A stretch of DNA of 50,062 nucleotides from Burkholderiales bacterium (GTDB lineage: Bacteria > Pseudomonadota > Gammaproteobacteria > Burkholderiales > Burkholderiaceae_F). The stretch is taken from NCBI GenBank assembly GCA_020248785.1, contig JADCGX010000092.1, positions 1 through 50,062 on the forward strand, read 5' to 3'. The notes below the pieces were generated by a model that was not told where the DNA came from, did no database searches, and saw only the letters and a list, made by a program, of their open reading frames with translations. A program made the position numbers and the translations under genes. This document shows positions 43,220 to 50,062 of this stretch, piece after piece (position 1 is the first letter of the stretch; each line of letters begins with the position of its first letter).

Positions 43220-45004
43220 ATGAGTGCCAACGTCGCCAGTCAAGAACACGAAGATCTGCGCCCGGTCGCGGCGGCCGATCGTCGGGGTGCGCTTGCGCTG
43301 CTGTGGCGCGCTGCGCGGCCAGATCGCCATCATCTCGCGTGGGCGATCGTGTGGCTCGCCGTCGCCGGCGTGCTGGAGGCTGCAGGCCCGGTGTTCGGCA
43401 AGATGCTGATTGACGAGCACCTGGTGCCGGGGATGATCGACTGGGTCATGGCGGGCTGGCTGATCGCCGGTTATCTGGTCACCGGCTGGATCGCGACCAT
43501 CATCCGCTACTACCAGCTGCTACGCCTGTCGGGCCTGTCGACGCGCTCGGTGCTGCGGCTGCGCGAAAGCGTCTACAACCACGTGCTGCGGCTGCCGATC
43601 GCTTACTTCGACAAGGCGATCACGGGGCAGCTGGTGAGCCGCATCACCAACGACACCGAGCAGGTGCGGCAGCTGTTCACCCAGGTGCTGTTCGAGCTGC
43701 TCTATGGCGTCACCGTGCTCTTTGGCGTGGTGCTGGCGATGGCCTGGCTCGACTGGCGGCTGATGCTGATCATGCTGCTCCTGCTGCCGGCCACCGTGCT
43801 GATCGTCTTCGGCTACCAGCGACTGTCGTCGGTGGCCGTGACGCGCTCGCGCGAACTGCGCAGCGACATCAACGCGCAGGTGGCCGAAGGCATCGCCGGC
43901 ATGAACGTGCTGCAGGCCTCCTCGAGCACCGCGCGCTTTGCGGCGCGCTTTGCCGCCACCAACGAGGCGCACTACCGCGCCAGGATGGGCGAGATCCGCG
44001 CCAATGCATGGCTGCTGCGCCCGGCACTGGACTTCTGCACCGTGCTGCTGATCGTCATCGTGATCGGCGTGGCCGGCAGCACGCAGGTCGACGGGGTGGA
44101 GATCGGCCTGCTCTACGCCTTCATCGCCTATGTGTCGCGCGTGGCCGATCCGCTGATCCAGATCACCATGCAGTTCTCGCTGGTGCAGCAGTCGATCATC
44201 GCGGCGGCGCGCGTGAACACGCTGCTGCGGGAAGGCGAGGCACCGCGCGTGGTGCACCAGCGCCGCGTCACCGGCGGCAAGGTGGAGGCGCGCGAGGTCA
44301 CGTTTGGCTACGACCCGGCCGAGCCGGTGCTGCACGACTTGTCGTTCACGGCCGAGGCAGGCAGTTTCGTTGGCATCGTCGGCCACACGGGCAGCGGCAA
44401 GTCGACCTTGCTGTCGCTGCTGCTGCGCTTTTATTCGCCGCAGGCCGGGCGCATCGACATCGACGGCATTCCGCTGGCCACGATCGGCGACGAGCACTTC
44501 CGCGCCGATGTGGGCTTGGTGCCGCAAGAGCCGTTCCTGCTGGGGGCCAGCGCGCGCGAGAACATCGACATGGGTCGTGGCCTGTCGGACGCCCGCATCG
44601 AGGCGGCCGCGCTCGCCGCGCGCGTGCACGATGTGATCGCCGCGCTCGAGCGCGGCTACGACACGCCGCTGGGCGAAGGCGGCACGCGCCTGTCCTCCGG
44701 CCAGAAGCAACTGATCGCGGTGGCGCGCGCGCTGGCCGGCCGGCCGCGCGTGCTGTTCCTGGACGAGGCGACCTCGCGCATCGACAGCGAAACCGAGCAG
44801 CGGGTGCAGGCGGCGCTGACCGAACTGCGCGGCCACACGACGGTGATTGCCATCGCCCACCGCCTGTCGACGATCCGCGCCGCCGACCGCATCTACGTGC
44901 TCAACCACGGTCGCGTGGCAGAGCAGGGCACGCACGAGGACCTGATGGCGATCGAGGGCGGCATCTACCAGCGGCTCTATCTGCTGCAGCAGATCGGGGA
45001 GTGA
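43220..45004 (+). CDS. ABC exporter half-transporter, catalytic partner (MdlB/SmdB-like)
   Basis: The product is 594 aa. It has six membrane helices (about residues 35-315) and an ATPase domain with Walker A GHTGSGKST (about 389-397), signature LSSGQKQ, Walker B VLFLDEATSRID with a catalytic Glu, and AHRLST. It is expected to pair with the upstream half-transporter; the 211-bp repeat-containing gap argues against simple overlap coupling but both are on the same strand. Confidence 0.88.
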   Translation: MSANVASQEHEDLRPVAAADRRGALALLWRAARPDRHHLAWAIVWLAVAGVLEAAGPVFGKMLIDEHLVPGMIDWVMAGWLIAGYLVTGWIATIIRYYQLLRLSGLSTRSVLRLRESVYNHVLRLPIAYFDKAITGQLVSRITNDTEQVRQLFTQVLFELLYGVTVLFGVVLAMAWLDWRLMLIMLLLLPATVLIVFGYQRLSSVAVTRSRELRSDINAQVAEGIAGMNVLQASSSTARFAARFAATNEAHYRARMGEIRANAWLLRPALDFCTVLLIVIVIGVAGSTQVDGVEIGLLYAFIAYVSRVADPLIQITMQFSLVQQSIIAAARVNTLLREGEAPRVVHQRRVTGGKVEAREVTFGYDPAEPVLHDLSFTAEAGSFVGIVGHTGSGKSTLLSLLLRFYSPQAGRIDIDGIPLATIGDEHFRADVGLVPQEPFLLGASARENIDMGRGLSDARIEAAALAARVHDVIAALERGYDTPLGEGGTRLSSGQKQLIAVARALAGRPRVLFLDEATSRIDSETEQRVQAALTELRGHTTVIAIAHRLSTIRAADRIYVLNHGRVAEQGTHEDLMAIEGGIYQRLYLLQQIGE

Positions 45005-45035
45005 GGCAGTGTGCGCTGCAGCGTTGATGGACGTC

Positions 45036-45143
45036 GAGCACGGAGAGCACAGAGGCAGTCCAGCGTTCAGCTCTGCGTTGATCTGCACGATCCTTACGGC
45101 TCGCGATCCAACTCTCTCCGTGTTCTCCGTGCTCTCCGTGTGA
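45036..45143. repeat. CTCCGTG intergenic repeat, copy 3, as an inverted pair
   Basis: GAGCACGGAGAGCACAGAGG (45036-45055) is the inverse of the CTCTCTCCGTGTTCTCCGTGCTC tract at 45112-45134, which continues to 45143. The pair spans nearly the whole 157-bp spacer and ends 18 bases before the EamA gene. Confidence 0.55.
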
Positions 45144-45161
45144 CCAACCGACGCATCGACC

Positions 45162-46124
45162 ATGGCACTAGGCGTCCTCTTCGCGCTCGCCGCCGGCCTC
45201 ATGTGGGGGCTGGTGTTCGTGGCACCGCTGCTGCTGCACGACTACCCCGCGGCGCTGCTCTCGGTCGGGCGCTACATCGCCTTCGGCCTCATCGCGCTGC
45301 CGCTGGCGTTCATCGACTGGCGGCGCCTGCGCGAGCTGACGCGTGAGGACTGGCTGGAGGCGGCCAAGCTCGCGCTGGTGGGCAACCTGCTGTACTACCT
45401 GCTGCTGGCAGCCGCCATCCAGCGCGCTGGCGGGCCATTGCCGACCATGATCATCGGCACGCTGCCGGTGGTCATCGCCATCGTTTCCAACCTGCGCGAC
45501 TGGCACCGCGATGGCCGGCTGCCCTGGGGGCGGCTGGCGCCGTCCCTGCTGCTGATCGCGCTTGGCATCGCCTTGGTCAACCATTCGGAGCTGGCACAGT
45601 TGCGCGCTGCGGCCGAGCTCGAAGCGGCCAGTTACGCGCTCGGCGCGCTGCTGGCGGTGGGCGCGGTCATCTGCTGGACCTGGTACCCGATCCGCAATGC
45701 CGACTGGCTGCGTGCGCATCCGGGCCGCAGTCCGCGCGTGTGGGCCACGGCGCAGGGTGTGACCACGTTGCCGCTGGCCTTGACTGGCCTGGGCATGCTG
45801 CTGCTATGGGACATGACCGCGGGAGACCTGCGCTACGACTGGCCGTTCGGCCCGACGCCGGAGCGCTTCCTGGGGCTGATGCTTGCCATCGGCCTGCTGG
45901 CGTCCTGGTTGGGCACCCTGTGCTGGAACGAGGCCAGCCAGCGCCTGCCCACGACCCTGGTGGGGCAGTTGATCGTGTTCGAGACCTTGGCGGCGCTGGC
46001 CTATGCCTTCGTCCTGCGCGGCCAGTGGCCGGCGTTGCCGACTGCGGCTGGCATCGCGCTGTTGATTGCTGGCGTCCTGTGGGCGCTGCGGGTGCGACCG
46101 CTGCCGCATCCCGCGCCGGCGTGA
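45162..46124 (+). CDS. EamA/DMT-superfamily transporter
   Basis: The product is 320 aa with about ten hydrophobic helices in two homologous halves, as in DMT permeases. It starts MALGVLFALAAGLMWGLVFVAPLLLHDYPAALLSVGRY and has the second-half conserved LGTLCWNEASQRLPTTLVGQLIVFETLAAL. It exports an unknown metabolite, possibly amino acids or related compounds. It lies between the ABC pair and the bchG promoter and is not obviously linked to photosynthesis. Confidence 0.85.
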   Translation: MALGVLFALAAGLMWGLVFVAPLLLHDYPAALLSVGRYIAFGLIALPLAFIDWRRLRELTREDWLEAAKLALVGNLLYYLLLAAAIQRAGGPLPTMIIGTLPVVIAIVSNLRDWHRDGRLPWGRLAPSLLLIALGIALVNHSELAQLRAAAELEAASYALGALLAVGAVICWTWYPIRNADWLRAHPGRSPRVWATAQGVTTLPLALTGLGMLLLWDMTAGDLRYDWPFGPTPERFLGLMLAIGLLASWLGTLCWNEASQRLPTTLVGQLIVFETLAALAYAFVLRGQWPALPTAAGIALLIAGVLWALRVRPLPHPAPA

Positions 46125-46182
46125 GTTGGCGCTGGTCGGGGGCTAACCGGCATCAAGCCGGGGCTGGACGGACGGGCACAAG

Positions 46183-46226
46183 TGTCAATGTAGATTGACG
46201 CCAGCGAGTGTCATGGCTACTGTAGG
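46183..46226 (+). promoter_or_regulatory. bchG promoter with paired PpsR/CrtJ-like sites
   Basis: A TGT-N12-ACG palindrome (46183-46200; arms TGTCAA and TTGACG) is followed after 8 bp by a TGT half-site with N12 (46209-46226). TTGACG (46195-46200), a 17-bp gap and TACTGT (46218-46223) form a sigma70-like promoter covered by both sites. The start codon follows at 46230, where transcription would be expected to begin, so the transcript may be leaderless. Confidence 0.7.
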
Positions 46227-46229
46227 GCC

Positions 46230-47147
46230 ATGACGCGTGCGCTGTCGCCGGCCGCTGCACATCCATTGCCTTCGCCGGGGGTGATTCTCGAGCTGCTGAA
46301 GCCCATCACGTGGTTTCCGCCGATGTGGGCCTTTGGCTGTGGCGTGGTCTCTGCCGGTGTGCCCTTGGCGTCGCAGTGGTGGGTCCTGGTGCTCGGCGTG
46401 CTGCTCGCCGGTCCGCTGCTGTGCGCGGCCAGCCAGGCCGTCAATGACTGGTACGACCGCCACGTGGACGCCATCAACGAGCCGCACCGGCCGATTCCCT
46501 CGGGCCGTGTGCCCGGCCGCTGGGGGCTGTACATCGCGCTTGCCTGGTCGGCGCTGTCGCTGCTCGTCGCGACGATCCTCGGCCCCTGGGTGTTTGCTGC
46601 GGCCGCGCTGGGCGTGGTCCTCGCCTGGGCCTACAGCGCTCCGCCGCTGCGCCTGAAGCGCAATGGCTGGTGGGGCAATGCCGCGGTCGGGCTGTCGTAC
46701 GAGAGCCTGGCGTGGGTCACCGGTGCCGCCGCCGTGCTCGGCGGCGCGGCACCGGCCGCACCCGTGTTCATCCTGGCGCTGCTCTACGGCATCGGCGCGC
46801 ACGGGATCATGACGCTGAACGACTACAAGTCGATCGCCGGCGACCTGAAGAGCGGAGTCGGCTCCTTGCCGGCCCGGCTCGGGCCGCAGCGCGCCGCGTG
46901 GGTGGCCTGTGCCTTCATGGCGGTCCCGCAGGCGCTGGTGGTCGCCCTGCTCATTGGCTGGGACCGCCCCTGGCACGCGCTCGGTGTTGCCGCCGTGCTG
47001 GCGGTGCAGTTGGCGATGATGCTGCGCTTCCTGCGTGCGCCGGTGGCCAAGGCCCTGTGGCTCTCGGCGTTTGGCGTGAACTTCTACGTGACCGGCATGA
47101 TGATCGCGGCCTTCGCGATCCGCAGCCTGCCGGGAGCCGGGTGGTGA
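46230..47147 (+). CDS. bchG: Bacteriochlorophyll synthase (prenyl transfer to bacteriochlorophyllide)
   Basis: The product is 305 aa, a UbiA-superfamily membrane prenyltransferase that esterifies bacteriochlorophyllide a with a C20 diphosphate. The first Asp-rich motif is NDWYDRHVDAINEPHRPIPSG (about residues 71-91) and the second region is HGIMTLNDYKSIAGDLKSGVGSLP (about 191-214). It has eight or nine hydrophobic helices. It is the first gene of bchG-carrier-bchP, with its TGA overlapping the GTG of the next gene. Confidence 0.93.
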   Translation: MTRALSPAAAHPLPSPGVILELLKPITWFPPMWAFGCGVVSAGVPLASQWWVLVLGVLLAGPLLCAASQAVNDWYDRHVDAINEPHRPIPSGRVPGRWGLYIALAWSALSLLVATILGPWVFAAAALGVVLAWAYSAPPLRLKRNGWWGNAAVGLSYESLAWVTGAAAVLGGAAPAAPVFILALLYGIGAHGIMTLNDYKSIAGDLKSGVGSLPARLGPQRAAWVACAFMAVPQALVVALLIGWDRPWHALGVAAVLAVQLAMMLRFLRAPVAKALWLSAFGVNFYVTGMMIAAFAIRSLPGAGW

Positions 47148-48478
47148 GCGCCGCTTCAGCCCAGGTGTCGAAGCCACTGTCGTGGCTGGGCATCGTGCGA
47201 CTGGGCCTGGTGCAGACCGCGCTCGGCGCCATCGTCGTGCTGACCACCTCGACCATGAATCGCGTGATGGTGGTGGAACTCGCACTGCCTGCGCTGCTGC
47301 CGGGCCTGCTGGTGGGCCTGCACTATGTGATCCAGTTGCTGCGTCCGCGCCTGGGCCATGGCTCCGATGTGGGCGGCCGCCGCACGCCGTGGATCGTCGG
47401 CGGCGTTGGCGTGCTCGCCACCGGCGGCGTGCTCGCGGCGTTGGCCATCGCCTGGATGTCCTCGGCCCTGGTCGCCGGGATCGCGCTGGCAGTGCTGGCC
47501 TTCGTGCTGATCGGGGTGGGCGTGGGTGCTGCCGGCACATCGCTGCTCGTGCTGCTCGCGGTGCGCACCGCGCCCGAGCGGCGCCCGGCGGCGGCCACCG
47601 TGGTCTGGGTGATGATGATCGTCGGCTTCATCGTCACGGCCGGCTCGGTCGGCGCGCTGCTCGATCCCTTCACGCCGATGCGGCTGGTCGCGCTCACCAG
47701 CGCGGTGGCCGTGATCGCGCTGCTCGTCACCGTGTTCGCGGTCTGGGGCGTGGAGGGGCCGACGCCCGCGTGGGACCCGCACCCCGAGAGCCAACCGCGG
47801 GTGGGCTTTTTCGCCGCGCTGCGCGAGGTCTGGCAGGAGCCGCAGGCGCGCGCGTTCACGCTTTTCATCTTCGTTTCGATGCTGGCCTACAGCGCGCAGG
47901 ACCTGATCCTGGAGCCGTTCGCCGGCATGGTGTTTGGCTTCACGCCGGGGCAGACCACGCAGTTGTCCGGCACGCAGAACGCAGGCGTGCTGGTCGGCAT
48001 GCTGCTCGTGGGCTTTGCCGGCCGGCGCCTGGGCACGATGCGCGGCTGGACCGTGGTCGGCTGCATCGCCTCCGCGCTCGCGCTGGCGTCGCTGACGTGC
48101 GCCGCGCTCACGGGGCCCGGTTGGCCGCTCAAGGCCAGCGTGTTTGCACTCGGCTTCGCCAACGGCACGTTCGCGGTCGCGGCGATCGGTTCGATGATGA
48201 CCCTGGTGGGCCAGGGCCATGGCGGGCGCGAGGGCGTTCGCATGGGGCTCTGGGGCGCCGCGCAGGCGATTGCCTTCGGCCTCGGTGGCCTCACGGGTGC
48301 GGCGGCCAGTGATCTGGCGCGCTGGCTGCTCGGCTCGCCGGCGCTGGCGTATGCCACCGTGTTCGCGCTCGAAGCGGCGCTGTTTGCCGTTGCCGCGCTG
48401 ATGGCCGCGCACCTGGGCCGCGCGCGTCCCGCACGTCAACCTGCCCAGCCGGTGCTGCAAGCGGCTGCGGCTGAATGA
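47144..48478 (+). CDS. BCD-family MFS carrier (PucC/LhaA/ORF428-like)
   Basis: The product is 444 aa from GTG 47144, coupled to bchG by overlap. It has twelve hydrophobic segments. The family stretch RLGLVQTALGAIVVLTTSTMNRVMVVELALPALLPG (about residues 18-53), GSDVGGRRTPWI, and EPFAGMVFGFTPGQTT (about 265-280) are typical of the carrier between bchG and bchP in purple bacteria. It is thought to help bacteriochlorophyll delivery to, or assembly of, light-harvesting complexes. Confidence 0.9.
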   Translation: MSAASAQVSKPLSWLGIVRLGLVQTALGAIVVLTTSTMNRVMVVELALPALLPGLLVGLHYVIQLLRPRLGHGSDVGGRRTPWIVGGVGVLATGGVLAALAIAWMSSALVAGIALAVLAFVLIGVGVGAAGTSLLVLLAVRTAPERRPAAATVVWVMMIVGFIVTAGSVGALLDPFTPMRLVALTSAVAVIALLVTVFAVWGVEGPTPAWDPHPESQPRVGFFAALREVWQEPQARAFTLFIFVSMLAYSAQDLILEPFAGMVFGFTPGQTTQLSGTQNAGVLVGMLLVGFAGRRLGTMRGWTVVGCIASALALASLTCAALTGPGWPLKASVFALGFANGTFAVAAIGSMMTLVGQGHGGREGVRMGLWGAAQAIAFGLGGLTGAAASDLARWLLGSPALAYATVFALEAALFAVAALMAAHLGRARPARQPAQPVLQAAAAE

Positions 48479-48489
48479 GAGGAACTTCA

Positions 48490-49707
48490 ATGGACGACCG
48501 CACCCTCGTATCGACCGGCACCGAGACCTGGGACGTCGTCATCGTCGGTGGCGGGCCGGCCGGGGCCACTGCGGCCCATGACCTGGCGCGCGCCGGCCGC
48601 AAGGTGGCGCTGCTCGATCGGGCCGGCCGCATCAAGCCCTGTGGCGGTGCGATTCCGCCGGTGCTGATCAAGGAGTTCGAGATTCCGGATCACCTGCTGG
48701 TCGCGCGTATCCGCTCGGCCCGCATGGTGTCGCCCGCGGACCGCCAGGTCGACATGCCTATTTCCGATGGCGGCTTCGTCGCGATGGTCGACCGCGAGCA
48801 CTTCGATGAGTGGCTGCGCGAGCGGGCCGCAGGCAGCGGTGCGCAGCGCTTCACGGGCACCTTCGAGACCTTCGATCGCGCCGCCGATGGCACGGCGCAG
48901 GTCCGGTATCGCGGCCACGATGGCCAGGTGCATGCGCTGCGCGGCCGCGCAGTGATCGGCGCCGATGGCGCACGGTCCAAGGTCGCGCAGCAGACCATGA
49001 AGGGCGGCGGCGAGACGCCCTGCGTGTTCGCCTACCACGAGATCGTGAAGTCGCCGGCTGCCCACGACGGTGCCGACTTCGACGCCGCGCGCTGCGATGT
49101 CATCTATCGCGGCGAGATCTCGCCCGACTTCTATGGCTGGGTGTTTCCGCATGGTCCGGTGACCAGCGTGGGCGCGGGCACTGCGCACAAGGGTTTCTCG
49201 GTGCGGCATGCGGTGACGCAGCTGCGCAATGACGCGGGCCTGGGCGGCATGGAGACGGTGCGGCGCGAAGGCGCGCCGATCCCGCTCAAGCCGCTGAAGA
49301 AGTGGGACAACGATCGCGACGTGGTGCTGGCCGGCGATGCGGCCGGTGTCGTTGCGCCCGCCTCAGGCGAGGGCATCTACTACGCCATGGCTGGCGGCCG
49401 CCTGGCGGCGCAGGCGGTCGAGGCGTTTCTCGTCACCGGCGACGCCAAGGCGCTGCAACTGGCGCGTGCGCGCTTCATGAAGGCGCATGGCCGCGTGTTC
49501 TGGGTCCTCGGGCTCCTGCAGAAGTTCTGGTACTCGAGCGACAAGCGGCGCGAGCGCTTCGTGAAGATGTGCGAGGACCCGGACGTGCAGCGCCTCACCT
49601 GGCAGTCCTACATGCACAAGAAGCTGGTGCGGCGCGATCCAATGGCGCACATCCGCATCTTCTTCAAGGACGTCGCTCACCTTCTGGGCCTGGCCAAGGC
49701 CCACTAG
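48490..49707 (+). CDS. bchP: Geranylgeranyl-bacteriochlorophyll reductase
   Basis: The product is 405 aa. It is a flavin-dependent enzyme that reduces three double bonds of the geranylgeranyl tail to phytyl. It shows an N-terminal FAD fold, VVIVGGGPAGATAAHDLARAG (about residues 17-37), the conserved KPCGGAIPP (about 49-57), YGWVFPHG and GDAAGVVAPASGEGIYYAM (about 284-302). ATG 48490 (AGGAAC ribosome site) was preferred to 48475. The stop TAG (49705-49707) includes the TA target of an inserted IS630-type remnant, so the original C-terminus may have differed slightly. Confidence 0.93.
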   Translation: MDDRTLVSTGTETWDVVIVGGGPAGATAAHDLARAGRKVALLDRAGRIKPCGGAIPPVLIKEFEIPDHLLVARIRSARMVSPADRQVDMPISDGGFVAMVDREHFDEWLRERAAGSGAQRFTGTFETFDRAADGTAQVRYRGHDGQVHALRGRAVIGADGARSKVAQQTMKGGGETPCVFAYHEIVKSPAAHDGADFDAARCDVIYRGEISPDFYGWVFPHGPVTSVGAGTAHKGFSVRHAVTQLRNDAGLGGMETVRREGAPIPLKPLKKWDNDRDVVLAGDAAGVVAPASGEGIYYAMAGGRLAAQAVEAFLVTGDAKALQLARARFMKAHGRVFWVLGLLQKFWYSSDKRRERFVKMCEDPDVQRLTWQSYMHKKLVRRDPMAHIRIFFKDVAHLLGLAKAH

Positions 49708-50030
49708 TGCAGTGTTTCGTCCTGTTTAGAACTTAAGCGCACATTGGCGCGAATGACCTTCTGCGGGATATCGGCGGCACTCTTGGTTCAGATGAGCGGG
49801 TTGGGCTTGGTGTTGTGATGGGCGACGTATTCATCAATGGCGGCGACCAGATCGGGCACGCTGGGCCAGCCTGACGCTGGTGCGCGCCAGTCTCGTCAGC
49901 TCGACTTCCTGCTCATCCGTCAACTCTATCCCTGGGGTAACTTGCAATCGCTCATTCCAATGCAAACCGAAGTAGAGCATTGGGGGTGGCTCACTCACTT
50001 ACGTTCATTCAAGAACAGAACACTACACTA
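49705..50030 (-). mobile_element. Internally deleted IS630-family remnant with terminal inverted repeats
   Basis: The ends are inverted repeats: TAGTGCAGTGTTTCG from 49705, and TAGTGTAGTGTTCTG read leftwards from 50030. Both abut TA, the known IS630/Tc1 target. On the - strand the interior encodes an IS630 transposase N-terminus (IELTDEQEVELTRLARTS, around 49880-49935), joined abruptly to its C-terminus (VPDLVAAIDEYVAHHNTKPN, around 49797-49858). A TGA replaces the Trp after PLI, and the frame then runs KVIRANVRLSSKQ. The central catalytic region is missing, so it cannot transpose on its own. Bases 50031-50062 hold nothing I can call. Confidence 0.8.
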
Positions 50031-50062
50031 GCGGGTCACGGCATTGTCCCTGCGCCAGTCGC

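Noticed and set aside
1-50062. CRISPR arrays, rRNA and tRNA genes
   Set aside because: No regularly spaced direct repeats and no rRNA or complete tRNA sequence were seen.

Overview
The window comes from the chromosome of a GC-rich, phototrophic purple bacterium. Its gene order (crtE-crtF-bchCXYZ-pufBALMC-crtADC, plus a bchG/bchP module) and its spheroidene-type carotenoid genes best fit a betaproteobacterium of the Burkholderiales, near Rubrivivax. This placement is inferred from gene content and order; no database search was run.

Layout. (1) 1-7.0 kb is an accessory zone. It holds a transposase tail, a MutS-type ATPase fragment, and a 5.9-kb cargo block bounded by two 167-bp inverted repeats. 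The cargo is a zinc-ribbon protein, a DUF6880-like protein and an unrecognised 1116-aa protein with an internal duplication. (2) 7.1-9.8 kb holds a cupin, a weak ORF, a small membrane protein and a DUF3422 protein. (3) 9.85-24.7 kb is the main photosynthesis cluster on the + strand. PpsR/CrtJ-type TGT-N12-ACA palindromes precede crtE and bchC. It encodes carotenoid enzymes, chlorophyllide reductase (BchXYZ), BchC, LH1, the reaction centre and its tetraheme cytochrome. Three things stand out here: a 78-aa LH1-beta-like polypeptide without the bacteriochlorophyll-binding histidine between pufB and pufA, a PufC with a C-terminal OmpA-like domain, and a crtC with no start codon near its conserved N-terminus. 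(4) 24.9-26.4 kb is a complete insertion sequence with 16-bp direct repeats.

(5) 26.5-46.1 kb contains no photosynthesis genes. It includes a five-activity operon (thermostable-hemolysin family protein, acyl-activating enzyme fused in frame to a haem-oxygenase-like diiron enzyme, SDR, TPR protein) preceded by a PmrA/QseB-like direct repeat and followed by a convergent two-component system. Next comes a lipid block of TetR regulator, patatin, phasin and a Maqu_2507-type fatty acyl reductase. Then come a heterodimeric ABC exporter and an EamA transporter; each of these three transporter genes is preceded by a related CTCCGTG-rich intergenic repeat. (6) 46.2-49.7 kb returns to photosynthesis with bchG, a BCD/PucC-type carrier and bchP behind a third PpsR-like site pair. 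An internally deleted IS630-type remnant sits exactly at the bchP stop codon.

Together, the two photosynthesis blocks cover the late bacteriochlorophyll a steps (BchXYZ, BchC, BchG, BchP), part of the spheroidene/OH-spheroidene pathway (CrtE, CrtD, CrtC, CrtF, CrtA) and the RC-LH1 core. crtB, crtI, puhA and the early bch genes are not in this window.
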